This document shows positions 32,523 to 43,990 of a stretch of 64,000 nt of DNA, piece after piece. The translations under genes were made by a program, and so were the position numbers. How positions within the stretch are numbered: the first letter of the stretch is position 1; each line of letters begins with the position of its first letter. The notes beneath the pieces are model-generated. The model searched no databases and was not told the DNA's origin. It saw only the letters and a program-made list of their open reading frames with translations. The DNA comes from Austropuccinia psidii (lineage: Eukaryota; Basidiomycota; Pucciniomycetes; Pucciniales; Sphaerophragmiaceae). The stretch is from contig JALGQZ010000003.1 in NCBI GenBank assembly GCA_023105745.1, forward strand, positions 76,110,696 through 76,174,695. The letters are read 5' to 3'.

Positions 32523-33817
32523 ATGGAGTGGATTGATTCTGACGTCTTGAATCTTCTGCTTGCATATTCTTCAGTTATGAGTTCCAAACTGACTGAGCTC
32601 ACTGAATCTTCCCCTTCTGCACTGCCACCGTCTATTCTTCATGGTTCTGGCGTCTTCAGTCGATTGTCTTCTCCTTCTATGGCGTCTTCTGGCCATTTTG
32701 ACCCCTCCCAAACATATGATGGGTTCAGAGCAGTTGAAGTTCTTGATCCTGCCTGTACTGAGTGTTTGGCCAGGGGTAAGGATTGCTATCAACATTACAA
32801 TCCTCGATTGTCAAAATGCCATTTCTGCTTTATTGGGAAGAAACCATGCCGCCGTACCGGATCAACTTTGTCCCAGGTCAGGAGACACTTGTGGAGTAGG
32901 AAGGATGGGCCTTATGGGCAGGAATTCCCCATTCTTGAGGAACCTACCCCTGATGCAACTTCTGGGTTTTCCCAATGTGAGTGAATTGCATATTTTGATT
33001 GAATTGGTGCTGATATCTTGATGTAGTGACTGGTTCCAGGCAGAGGGATGTGGCCAGATGGACTAATGTTGGAGGGTCCATTCCAATTGGTGGTAGGCCC
33101 ATACACTACAGCTCAGAAATTCCAATTTCAAGGACCAATGCTGATGGAGTGGTGAAAGTAGTGAAGAAGCTAAGAAGAATTGTTGATTCCCCATCAGATA
33201 CAGATGCTGAAGGAAGTCATGAGTTGGATGGTGAAGAAGTTCAAGTTATTCCTCATTCAAGTGGCCATCCATCCAGCAATTCCTCTTCTAAACCTCTTGC
33301 CAACACCAGATTCCAAAGTCAAGTCATTCCCAGTACTCCTAGAACCTTTCAACCAATGCTTGCCTCCATTCCTACAACCCTTCCTCCTCCTTCACCAACT
33401 ACTTCCCATGCCACCAGGCCTGCCTTGAATCCAGCAGTAAGACCATAACCAGTTCAACAGCCTAGAAACTCACCCATAACCACCTCCCGTCAACTCCAAC
33501 CTGTGGCCAGCTCCAGCAGAAGAAGAGATGGATTATCCCCTTTGCCGTTTCCTGCCGCCCAAGTCTTCCAAAGAAGAGAACGTTGGCCTATCCGGGTTAC
33601 CAGAGAAGATCCCAACGCGGCTAGTGAAAATCAAGATGCTGTGGCCAGATTGTTCAGGAGGGTTGATAGAAATAGCAGAGAGGTGATTATGTATGCCAAT
33701 GACAGGACTATTCCAGGTACTGCTTCTGAAGAGATGGCTGCAAAATTTGCCTGGTATGAGGATTAGTTGATAAGTGACTTCCAGAGAACTTTTGATGACT
33801 TGGGTAGAGATAACTAG
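32523..33817 (+). pseudogene. Antisense gene of element F with Zn2Cys6-type cysteine cluster, two stops
   Basis: Two exons: 32523-32976 (ATG, MEWIDSDVLNLLL) and 33027-33817, joined by a 50-nt intron with GTGAGT donor, CTGAT branch-like site and GATGTAG acceptor; the frame is kept across it. Exon 1 residues 78-109 have spacing C-x2-C-x6-C-x10-C-x2-C-x6-C, the Gal4-type binuclear zinc cluster pattern (CTECLARGKDC, CHFCFIGKKPC), followed by a basic patch (RRTG, RRHLWSRK). Exon 2 is Ser/Pro-rich (VIPSTPRTFQP, PTTLPPPSPTT) and ends with an acidic-basic tail (EDPNAASENQDAVARLFRRV, IPGTASEEMAAKFAWYED). In-frame stops at 33446 (TAA) and 33764 (TAG); the true end is probably 33817 (DDLGRDN). It runs against pol, between the pol end and the 3' LTR. 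Confidence 0.65.
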
Positions 33818-34574
33818 TTTAATTTTCCTTGTTTGTGTTTGGTTTGGCTTCTATCCCCACTCTTATAATTACTAAAAACTTAAATAAAAAATAAAAAAGA
33901 TAATGGAACCTCCCAATACATGATTTGGGGAGGGGATGCTGCTGCTTTAAAGAAATAAAAGAAAGAAAATTATACAAGTAAAGAAAGAAAGAAAAATAAT
34001 AAGAGAAAATGAGAGTAAAGAAAGAAATATAGAAAAATCCTGATGGTTGGTCCTTCTTGTGGTGAGTTGCTTGGTTCTGGCCAAAGAAGTGTCTGAAAAA
34101 TGAAAACCAAGCATTTTGATGCTCACAGAGTGGGCAAGGTGATGTTTTACAAGAAGTAGAACCCTCAGGGATGCATACCAGGAGATGGAACTTACTTTCA
34201 TAACTTCCACTCCCCACCAAGCACCATAAGACTGAAATAAATTGCCATAAATGACTACTGAAATGAATTGCCGTAAATGACTTGAAGTAATGAATGTCTT
34301 GAATTATGATGATTGGCATAAAGTGAAATGATAATAAAGAAAGAAAATGAAAACATAAAGAAAGAAAGAAAATATTTGGCCATATCTTGATAAGGTCCAA
34401 ATGGAGGGTATTGATGTTGTATGCTTCCTGAACCTGTCCAAAGAATTGACAAGTGCTCACAAAGTGGCCAAGGTGATGCTTACAACAACATATGGGTAGA
34501 ATACCCCCTTAAAGGTGCATGCCAGGAGAGGAACTTACTTTCATAACTTCTTCTCCCCACCAAGCACCATAAAA
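33818..34574. repeat. Non-coding spacer with a diverged direct duplication
   Basis: About 760 bp between the ends of the two convergent genes. Stretches of AAGA/AAAG simple sequence (33950-34030, 34330-34370). A block around 34107-34231 (AAGGTGATG, GGAACTTACTTTCATAACTTC, CTCCCCACCAAGCACCATAA) recurs diverged at 34455-34570. No gene is supported. Confidence 0.6.
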
Positions 34575-37500
34575 TCAGACTCTTGAGGTATTTGGACCAG
34601 GCTTGTCTGGATACAATGAGTGGAAATCCTTGACAAGGTCTGGGGAGTTGGTAAGGTTGGAAGCTGGTTCCCAAGTGGTTCTTTCTGGGTCTTCACTGAA
34701 TCCTTTCCACTCTACAAGATACCATAATTTACCTCTTTTGAGTTTGGAGTCCAGAACCTGAGCCACTTCCCATTCTTCTTGCTCTTCCACTAAAACTGGT
34801 GGTGGCGGCAATTGATGACGATTTGGGATAGTTGAATGCTTGACTGGTTCTAATAGAGACACATGGAATACAGGGTGAACTGTCTTCCATTGCTGAGGCA
34901 ACTTGAGGTGATATGCATGGCTGCCAATCTTCTCAAGAACTTCAAAGGGTCCCAACCATCTTTCTGATAATTTCTTGGTGGGTCTTGTTGTCTTGATGTT
35001 CTTGGAAGCTAGCCATACTTTGTCCCCAGGTTGGAAATCAGGTGAAATTGCCCTATTTCTATCTGCATACTTCTTGAATCTCCTTATTGCTGACTCTAAT
35101 TCTTCTTTGACAGCTTGCTGTACTGATTGGGGTTTTGTTGATAATTTTCCAGCAGGTGAGTCTTGAGAAATATGGATTGAGTCAAAGCTGGGATTTCTTC
35201 CATAAATGGTGAAAAAGGGTGATTGTTTGGTTGAGGAATGTTCTGCATTATTATAGGCAAATTCAGCCAGAGGGAGCCAGGTGTACCAGTCATCTTGATG
35301 ATAGCTGACATACATCCGAAGGTATTGTTCTAGTATCTGATTTACCCTCTCTGTCTGTCCATCTGTTTCAGGGTGAAAAGCAGTTGAAAGATCTCTTGAT
35401 ATTTTGAGCTGCTGACACAATTGAGTCCAGAATGATGAAACAAATAAGGATCCTCTATCACTAACAATACTGACTGGGAGTCCATGCTTGGAAAATACAT
35501 GACTAATGAGTATTTGAGCTAAATCCAGAGCAGTGATTGTGCCATAAGTTGGAATGAAGATTGCCATTTTTGAGAATCTGTCCACAACTACTAAAATTGA
35601 ATCAAAGTTGTTGGACAGTGGCAATTGAGTGATAAAGTCCATTGATAATGAATTCCAAGGACCAGATGGAATTGAAAGAGGCTTGAGTAATCCAAACTTC
35701 TTGTGATGAATGTTCTTGTTTCTTGAACATTGCTGACATGAGGACACATAGTCCTTGATGAATTGATTCATGCCAGCCCAATAAAAATCCCTCTTGATGA
35801 TCTTGAGGGTCTTCTCCTGGCCAGGATGGCCAGCCAATGGTGAGTCATGACGCTTTTGAAGAATATTGAGTTGAAGTTCTTCATTGCTTGGGATTACCAC
35901 TCTATCTTTGAATAATAATAACTTGGCTTGAGGTTCAAGAGAGTAATCTGGAACTGATTCACCTCTTGCTAGTTGCTTGAGTATTTCTTTGTAGTCTTTG
36001 TCTTGCCATACTTCTTTTTGAATCTTGTCAACTAAATCTGAGAAAATTTCCACTTTTATTGAGAAGAATCTTGACTCTTGAATTCCATCTTGCTTAAGTA
36101 CTTGATGAAAATTCTGAGGATTCTTGCTGATGAAGTCCACCCCCCTCTCTGGGTACACGTCGTCCCGACGTGACAAGGCATCTGGTAGAGTGGCCAGCCT
36201 GCCTGGGCGGTAAGTGATAGTGAAATGAAATTCTGAGAGAAATTTGGCCAAACGGGCCTGACGACGAGTAAGAACTTTGGAAGACATGAAATATTGCAAG
36301 GAAGAGTGGTCTGTCAAGACCTCAAAAGGATTGGAAAGAGAAAGAAGAAATGCTCTCCAGCGCTTCAGAGCCCAAACTATGCCAAGGAGTTCCTTGTCAT
36401 GAATTTCATAGTTGAGTTCAGCTGGTAAGAGCTTGCGACTATCAAATGCAATGGGGTGCTTTCCTGAGTCATTCACCTGGCTCAGTACGGCGCCCAAAGC
36501 ATAATCAGAGGCATCAGTCTCTACTATAGTAGGTAGAGAAGGATTAAAGTGAGATAAGATAGGAGCAGAGGTGAAAGCTTCTTTGAGTGCTTGAAACTAA
36601 CTAAGAGCTTCCTCATTGAAGATGAAAGGAGAATCTTTTTTAAGGAGGGAAGTGAGGAAAGTGATTTTTTTACAATAATTTTTAATGAAACGTCGATAAA
36701 AATTGGCAAAGCCAAGGAAAGATTGAAGAGCCTTGATGTTTCTGGGCTGAGGCCAATTGAGGATTTGCTGAACTTTTGAAGAATCCATCTTGAGGCCATC
36801 ACTTGAAACAACATAGCCCAAGTATTCCACACTTGAGGCATGGAATACACACTTGGAGGCTTTGGCAAACAGATTATTGTCCCTCAGTCTTTGGAGGACA
36901 GAGGCCACATGTTTGACATGTTCCTCCTCAGAACTGGAAAAGACCATAATATCATCTAGATAAACCACAACAAACACATCCGAAAAATCTGCAAAGATAT
37001 CATTTACTAGATTTTGGAAAGAAGCAGGAGCATTGGTCAAACCAAATGGCATGACCAAATACTCATAACTGCCATATTTGGTTCTAAAGGCAGTTAAGTG
37101 CTCATCCCCCTCTTTGATTCTCAGAAGGTTATATGCACCACGCAAATCTATCTTGGAGAAGATAGTGGAACCGTTGAATACGGTAAGGAGCTGGTTCATA
37201 GGAGGAACAGGGTATCTGTTCTTCCTAGTGACAGCATTGAGTTTGCGGTAGTCAACACACAAACGAAGACCTCCATCCTTTTTCTTGACAAAAAGGACAG
37301 GTGCTCCTGTTGAAGAGGAGCTTGGTCTAATGAAACCTTTCTCTCCATTCTCTGAAATGTAGGCCCGCAGTGTTTCTGACTCTTGATTTGATAATGAGTA
37401 GATAACACCAATTGGAGGTAGAAGACCCTCCAATTCGATATGGTGATCACAGGCGCGGTGTGGAGGAAGTTTCTCTGCTTTCACCTTGGAGAATACATCC

Positions 37501-38299
37501 AAATATTGGTGATAAGCAGGAGGAACAACCTTCAACACAGTTTCAATTTCTTCTGGCTCTTCCTCCTCATCCCACTGCTCCTCCAGGGATGCATGAAAAG
37601 ATAAGGGAGCAAGGTCCATATCCCCTTGGAAGAGATGAAGTGAAGATATGGCAACATCTTCTCCAACATCCTTTATCTCTTTGAAGACTTCATCTCTTGA
37701 TGGAAGTAATGACTGAGAGGGAGTTATGGAAGGGATATGGACAGAAGAAGGGATGGAAGGTGTCTTAAGTTCACCAGCCAGAGCAACACTGTTGACAGCA
37801 GTGGCTAATTCATTACTAGTAGAAGGAATAATACCACTAGAATCCTTATGATTAGAATCATAGGTGATCAATCCATTTTTCCAATCAATAATGGGATTGA
37901 AATGGTAAAGGAAATCATAGCCCAATATCAGGTCTTCTCCTTTGGGTGAATCTATGATAAAGAAATCCCATTCAAAGCTTGGGAAGGAAGGCAAGTCAAC
38001 TACCCACTTGGTATAATGGGTGATGAACAAGGCAGGGGATTCATTAGAATCCAAAATGAAAAGAGGAAACTTTTCAGGGAGCTCTGACAGAGTCAATGAG
38101 TACTTGAGAACAAAATTCTTTGCAATAAAAGAGTTTGTAGCACCAGAATCAATGAGAATACTATAAAAAATATCAGAGACAGAAGAGAAAATAAGAAAAT
38201 TTAAAGATTTCTTGACACTAGTATTCAGAGTGCACAATTGTGCTCTTGAAGGAAATAAGTGAGAACCATTGAACACATCATGATCCCCACTCAGGCTTT
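34575..38299 (-). pseudogene. Element F pol: protease, RT, RNase H, integrase, chromodomain; one stop
   Basis: Reads in the -1 frame relative to gag, entered through a slippery site at 38297-38303. Order: protease LIDSGATNSF (about 38150), reverse transcriptase with RLCVDYRKLNAVT, MPFGLTNAPASFQ and YLDD intact (about 36960), RNase H (ETDASDYALGAVLS, ITYRPG), integrase zinc part (AGHPGQEKTL, SSCQQCSRNK) and D,D,E core (VVVDRFSKMAIF, VSDRGSLF, DGQTERVNQ), GPFEVLEKIG module, chromodomain (LWYLVEWKGFSEDP, TWEPASNL; about 34700-34770). A single TAG at about 36597 interrupts the RT-RNase H link; the frame is otherwise continuous to 34575. A chromodomain of this kind marks chromoviruses and is known to guide insertion into marked chromatin. 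Confidence 0.92.
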
Positions 38300-39640
38300 T
38301 CCCTGCTTGCTAGGGAAGCCTCCTGATGATAACCCAGGCTTGTTCTGAGGTCTCTTGAAGCATTTTTCAATTGGGTGCTTGCCACCACAATAAGTACACA
38401 ACCCTGCTTGAATCCTCCTCTCCTTTTCAGAACCAATTAATTTATTGTCCTTATTGAGGAGAGCAGCATGGGGTTTGTCCTTTGAAGATTGAAATTGCTT
38501 GCCCTTCTTATTCTTCTTCTGATGAGGCCTCTTTTGAAATGAGTTTTGAGGAGGCCTAGACTGATTGGATCCACTGACTGTAGGCTTCTTTTCTTGATTG
38601 CCACCCTTTTCCTTTTGCCTCTCATGATATCTTGTGTCTAATTCTAGAGTGACATCCATAAGTTCTTGAAGAGTATCAAAAGTTCCAGGGTGAGAAGCCA
38701 ACTGATCCAATAATCTTGATGCCAATCCTCTTCTGTACACATGAATGTAAGCTCTTTCCCCCCAATCTCCAATTCTTGACATTAAGCTTCTGAAATCTGC
38801 TATGTACAAGGATACATGACCACTTTCCTTCATCCTCAAATTGTCCAACTCTTGTTCAGCTTTCCTGACTTCATTGGGGTCACCAAACAGAGTGAATAAT
38901 TGAGATTCAAACAATGGCCAATTATTGAGGAGGTAGGAAGGGTCTTCATTGGAAATATTTGAGAGGTAAGGTTCAATCCATTTTCCAGCTCTACCAGTAA
39001 GAAAAGAAGTTGAGTACAAAACCTTCTTCCTGTCAGAGAAGAAGTTTGCTGGATCATTATGGAAAATTAGTTGACAGGATTGGATAAATCCTCTCAACTT
39101 ATGAGCTTGAGTACCATCAAAAGAATCAGGTGCCTTCATTGATGGAGTCTTGAAAGCAGGGGCTTTGGAATTGTCCCTGGGGGCAACTGCTTGAGTGAGT
39201 TGTCCCATGAATTGAGTCATCTGCTCCATCATCTTGAGGAGACTTGGGTCAGTTTGAGAGACAAGAGGTTGACTAGAAAGGGCTAGATTAGAACCCTGAG
39301 GCACCTCTGGAGCATTTGCCACTTCAGTTTCCCCAGAATCTTCCTCTTCCACACACTCTTCCCCCTCTTCATCTTCAACTTCCCCTAATCTTGCTCTTGC
39401 ACCTTCAGACATGCCAGGGTAGCCACCCAAAAGTCCAGAAAAGGATCTTGATCTTCTAGATTTCATTCCACCTCTTCTTGAGGGTGCTGCTCCTTCCATT
39501 GGTGGTCCTCTGTCCAAGTTTGCACTCAGTTGATGAACTGAGGGTGTGCGGTCAAGAGGGGCCCTTGCTGTAGGAGTGAGAACAGCTGGAATTTTCTGGG
39601 ATCTAGTATTCTTTGCTGGGGGGCTATGCTGGACTGGCAT
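38291..39640 (-). CDS. Element F gag (449 aa)
   Basis: ATG at 39638-39640 (MPVQHSPPAKNT), uninterrupted to TGA at 38291-38293. N-part Ser/Arg-rich (PSRRGGMKSRRSRSF), an acidic stretch (DEEGEECVEEEDSGE), then a capsid-like domain of the Ty3 retrotransposon gag type (about residues 160-310: PDSFDGTQAHKLRGFIQSC, KVLYSTSFLTGRAGKWIEP, LDNLRMKESGHVSLYIADF), a basic linker and one zinc knuckle CTYCGGKHPIEKC near residue 420. The last codons CAG GGA AAA carry a -1 slippery heptamer. This is the only fully open gag outside B1, and probably makes the virus-like particle. Confidence 0.92.
   Translation of the reverse strand: MPVQHSPPAKNTRSQKIPAVLTPTARAPLDRTPSVHQLSANLDRGPPMEGAAPSRRGGMKSRRSRSFSGLLGGYPGMSEGARARLGEVEDEEGEECVEEEDSGETEVANAPEVPQGSNLALSSQPLVSQTDPSLLKMMEQMTQFMGQLTQAVAPRDNSKAPAFKTPSMKAPDSFDGTQAHKLRGFIQSCQLIFHNDPANFFSDRKKVLYSTSFLTGRAGKWIEPYLSNISNEDPSYLLNNWPLFESQLFTLFGDPNEVRKAEQELDNLRMKESGHVSLYIADFRSLMSRIGDWGERAYIHVYRRGLASRLLDQLASHPGTFDTLQELMDVTLELDTRYHERQKEKGGNQEKKPTVSGSNQSRPPQNSFQKRPHQKKNKKGKQFQSSKDKPHAALLNKDNKLIGSEKERRIQAGLCTYCGGKHPIEKCFKRPQNKPGLSSGGFPSKQGKA
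38297..38303 (-). promoter_or_regulatory. Candidate -1 frameshift site G GGA AAA at F gag/pol
   Basis: Minus strand GGGAAAA, in gag phase caG GGA AAA, is an X XXY YYZ heptamer two codons before the gag stop. A -1 slip leads straight into the protease-RT frame (SLSGDHDVFNGS). A downstream RNA structure was not tested. Confidence 0.6.
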
Positions 39641-40363
39641 TATGAAAAGAATTAAAATAACTTGATGGTATTAAGAAGAATAATCAGGCTTGGCCAAATC
39701 AATCACAATAAGATCTTGATGAATCTTGAGGAATCAATTCAAATCTTGAGGAATCAAATTCAATCAACAGTCAAATAAATTCAATCAATCAACAATCAAT
39801 TCAAATCAAATATCAATAATCTTGAGGGAATCAATAATCAATCAATAATCAATCAATAATCAATCAATGAGTGTCTTCAATATGAAATCAAGTCTTGAGG
39901 AATCAACCAATCAGCTCAAAATCTTCAGAAATCAATTCAATATGTTGATGAGTCAAATCAAATCAATAATCAAAATCAATTCTTGAGGATCAATCAATAT
40001 CTTGAGAGTTCAAAGTCAATAAATCCAATAAATCCTGAATCAATAACCCAAATAAATCCCAATTAATAATCCAATCAATTAAACCAATCAATAATCCCCA
40101 GATAAAACCTGAATAAGAACACAGAAAAAATTTGATTGATAAAAAATAGAATGAAGTGATGAAATGGTCAGCAATGATTAAGAAAGGAAAAAGAATCAAT
40201 TTTCATAAGAATGAAAAGAATGAGATGGAAATTGATGAGAGAGAAAATTTCATAGAAAATCATAAAAAATCATAAAATCATGAAAAGGTCATAATTGATG
40301 AATGAGAGGAAATGAATATAAATGAATGAAAAGAAAGAATCAAATATGAGTTAATTAATTTAA
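39641..40363 (-). repeat. Leader of F: AATCAATC-rich repeats and primer-binding candidate 40348-40363
   Basis: From about 39700 to 40100 the plus strand is a low-complexity array of AATCAAT, CAATAATCAATC and ATCTTGAGGAATCAA words, with no gene. Next to the 5' LTR, the minus strand reads TTAAATTAATTAACTC; 14 of these bases are complementary to LTR-F itself (40724-40737), a layout like the self-primed Tf1 group. Confidence 0.6.
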
Positions 40364-41122
40364 TGTCACAGGGGCTCTTTGAAGTGAAGAGGGCCTGGCA
40401 CTCAGTAAACTGGGACTCACTTATGGAGGGCTCAAAGATAAGATAAGATGAGGTACACTTAAGAGTGTTAAAGATAAATTGCTAAAGAATAAATATGAGA
40501 AAGCAGCAACAAAAGATAAGAGTAAAAGAATAGAAGAGCCAACCACAAAAAAGTCCAAGTCCACTGTTTCAACCTGTCAGAATGGAAAGAGAAGGGTTAA
40601 TAAGGATATGGCCACCCAACTCATACTGTACAGGCAAAGAGAGAAATGCAAAGACTAACTTAAGATTAAATAATTATAATACCCAAAATAAGGATAAGAA
40701 TAATTATAAAATAATAAATAAACTAAATTAATTAACTGGGGAAAAGCCCCCAGGGGGGAGAAAGAGGGGCTGGTATATGTGAGAATCACCAGCCCTGATC
40801 CAGAGGAAGAATTTTCATGAGAATAATTGATGATTGAATTGAGTCTGGCCAATACAGGTCCTGTTTAGCTGTACAGAACCTGTACAAGAGGTGTGGTGTA
40901 TTTGAGTGATCATACAGTTCCATACTGGTGTATTGAAACTGTATTGGGTGAATCCAACCTGTACAGGTATTGACAGGCTGTATTGATGTACCAAGCTGTA
41001 TGCATGTTTCAGAATGAAGATTGCTGAAACTGACTGCTGATGCAGATACTGCATTTGCTGATTTTAGGTGTTTGAGTGGGTGTATGAATGAATACCCTTA
41101 CCCCTGATGGATGGTTGTTACA
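40364..41122 (-). repeat. LTR-F, 5' LTR of element F
   Basis: A 759-bp LTR with ends TGTCACAGGGGCTCTTT and GGTTGTTACA on the plus strand, equal in length to 30821-31579. Visible differences from that copy are about ten substitutions, three of them clustered at CTGTACAACTG versus CTGTTTAGCTG. A TATATACC-like box (minus strand, about 40774) precedes the CAGTTAATTAATTTAG stretch by about 40 nt. Confidence 0.96.
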
Positions 41123-41127
41123 CCTAC

Positions 41128-43851
41128 ACAGTTCCAGATAGGTATCCAATCCCTAGAATTCAAGAAACCTTGACTCAATTGTCTAAAGCCAAGTATATAA
41201 CATCAATGGATGCATTGAAAGGCTTTAATCAAAATGTTTTGACGCCTAAAGCTAAGAAATTACTTAGAATTATCACCCACTGTGGCATTTTTGAGTATCT
41301 TAGAATGCCATTTGGCATTAAAAATGCTCCATCTCATTATCAAAGAATGATGAATACCATCTTCCCTACAGAACTGTCTGAAGGATGGCTTATCATTTAT
41401 ATTGATGATATTATTATATGTTCTGACTCATGGCCTTTGCACCTTGAAAGACTTGCAAGAGTACTTCATAAGGTTGCAGAAGTGAACATGAAAATTTCAC
41501 TTAAGAAATGCAATTTTGGTTTTGAAGAACTCAAAGCATTAGGACATGTTGTTTCTGGTTTGAGCTTGGGTATTGACAAGAGTAAAGTAGCAGCAGTGTT
41601 ACTTGAGCCAATACCCTAGAATAAAAAAGAAATGATGTCTTTTCTTGGATTTGCTAGTTACTATAGGCAACACTTGAAAGATTTTGCAATTCTAGCCAAG
41701 TCACTCTATAGAATCTGTGATCAACAGACTGTATTTGAGATGACACAGGAAAGAATTAAAGCTTATGAGAAGATAAAGAAAGCCCTTACAGAAGCACCTT
41801 TACTCCTCATGCCTGACTGGAATATTCCTTTTAAATTGTACATTGATGCATGTGGAGATGGATTAGGGGCAGCCCTACACCAAGTCCAAATTATTGATGA
41901 CAAACCTACAGAAGGACCAGTTTGTTATATCTCAAGACAAATCAAACCAACAGAAGCCAGATATGGTGCAAGCCAGATGGAGTGCTTATGTTTGGTATGG
42001 GCACTTGAGAAATTACACTATTACCTTGATGGCAGTGTTTTTGAAGTGATAACTGACTGTAATGCTGTAAAATCACTTCTTAACATGAAACCTCCCAACA
42101 GACATATGTTGAGATGGCAAATAGCCATTCAAGAATATAGAGGAAACATGACTATAGTTCATAAAGCAGGAAACATTCACAAAAATGCTGATGGACTTAG
42201 TAGATGGGCTTTAGCCAACACTCCTGATAACCCAGCTTATGTACCTTTGGATGCTGAACCACAGATTCCAATTGAAGGAATTAACATAACTGATATTGGG
42301 ACTGAATTCTTTGAAGAGGTCAGAGAGTCTTATAATCAAGACAACAATTGCCATATCTTGACTTCTTTATTGGATAAAGACTGCAAAGACACATCTTTGG
42401 TTAATGCACTAGATGAAGTTTGGAAAAATTCCTATTCTGAAGGAAGATTTCACTTGTTTGATGGGATTATTTACCATAGAACAAAACATTCTTGTGTGAT
42501 GACACTGTGTAGTAGATTGCTTATCAATACCATTCTTCATGAATGCCATGATAGCATTTACTCTGGACACCTATCAGAAGACAGAACACTTGAAAAAGTA
42601 AAGAACTGTGCATGGTGGCCATCTTGGAGAAAAGAAACCATTCAATATTGCCATACCTGTGATAGATGCCAAAAAGCAAACAGGAGTACAGGCAAGAAAT
42701 TTGGATTGATGATCAATATTCAAGAACCAAAATCCCCTTGGGAAGTTGTTCACATGGATTGGGTCACAGCACTTCCTCCAAGTGGTGACAAAAGTTATAA
42801 TGCTTGTTTAGTCATTGTAGACAGATATAGCAAAACTCCCATATTCTTACCATGTCATAAAGATGACACTGCTATGGATACAGCTCTTTTTTTATGGAGT
42901 AGAGTTATTTCTCATACAGGGTTATTTAAGAATATCATAAGTGACAGAGATCCCAAATTCACATCTGCACTTTGGACCAATCTTCATAGATTGTTTGGGA
43001 CTAAGTTATCATTCTCTACAGCATATCACCCTCAAACAGATGGGCTAGCAGAGAGGATGATTCAAACGTTATAAGACATGATCAGGAGATTTTGTGCTTA
43101 TGGATTAGAATTCAAAGACTCAGATGGCTTTACCCATGACTGGTGCACTCTGATACCTGCATTAGAATTGGCATACAAGACATCAGTCCATTCTTCAACA
43201 GGACAAATTCCTGCTATGTTAGAAAAAGGATGGAATCCAAGACTCCCAGCAGAAACACTGAGGAAAGACTTGATTGACATTCATCCTACAGCTTCCAGCT
43301 TCAAATTAATGCTTGATAAAGGAAAACACCATGCAAAACAGAGTATGGATGATGCTTTTGATTATGCAAACCAGAAGTGGGACAAGAGTCATAAAGTACC
43401 AGACTTCAAAGTAGGGGACTTAGTTCTAGTTTCAACCTTGAATTTTAATAATATCAAAGGCCCAAAGAAACTTAAAGATTCTTATGTAGGACCTTTTGTT
43501 ATTGTTGCTTTACATGGAACCAATGCAGTTCAAGTGGAATTGAGTGGTGAATTGGACAATAAACATCCCACATTTCCAGTCAGCTTGATAAAACCTTATC
43601 AACCAGCTGATAAAGAATTGTTTCCTTTAAGAAACCCAACTCCTTTAACTGTACCACCTGTGGAACAGAATGAAGACAAAAAGATAAAGAAAGTCATTAA
43701 AGAAAGGAGACTTAGGGGTAAAAATCAAAGAGAATATCTTGTCAGATATAGAAATCCAGTACATGAAGATGAATGGATGGCAGAATCAGAAATACCTGAC
43801 TCAGATAAACTCCTAAGAAGATTTAGACATGAAAGAAGGCCACAAGCCTGA
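41128..43851 (+). pseudogene. B2 reverse transcriptase remainder, RNase H, integrase, C-tail; two stops
   Basis: Continues the frame from 30820 after removal of [37 protein letters not shown] intact (about 41400), [12 protein letters not shown], RNase H ([24 protein letters not shown]), integrase zinc part ([19 protein letters not shown]), core ([24 protein letters not shown]), [19 protein letters not shown] module and the tail [16 protein letters not shown] to RRPQA. Stops at 41617-41619 (TAG; B1 has CAG) and 43072-43074 (TAA; B1 has GAA). All catalytic residues seen are intact. Confidence 0.93.
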
Positions 43852-43990
43852 ATATGTCTATAAATGTGCTTTAAATTACTTGATCTGAGTAATGTGAAGA
43901 GGTTGGACAGTGGACATTACCCCCTTTGGGGCCTTATTCTTTTATCACTAATAAAATTGTAGTACAATTTTATTTTTTGGTGGGAGGGAA
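43852..43990 (+). other. 3' untranslated region and polypurine tract of B2
   Basis: Short spacer after the gag-pol stop; ends in GGTGGGAGGGAA (43979-43990) directly before the 3' LTR, a typical polypurine tract. B1 and E have the same arrangement. No gene. Confidence 0.75.

Larger units (their letters stand above)
30821..41122 (-). mobile_element. Element F: Ty3/gypsy chromovirus, minus strand, TSD CCTAC
   Basis: Two 759-bp LTRs (30821-31579 and 40364-41122), flanked by CCTAC (30816-30820 and 41123-41127), split the B2 reverse transcriptase between NTY and TVPDRYPIP. On the minus strand: leader, gag (39640-38291), pol in the -1 frame (to 34575) ending in a chromodomain, then about 3 kb that holds a gene on the opposite strand (32523-33817), then a polypurine tract and the 3' LTR. 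The two LTRs differ at about ten positions by eye (about 1.3%), so the insertion is recent but not new. One stop breaks pol and two break the antisense gene. Confidence 0.96.

Noticed and set aside
41617..43074. Repeat-induced point mutation as the cause of the B2 stops
   Set aside because: The three stops are C to A, C to T and G to T relative to B1, not a uniform C to T / G to A pattern.
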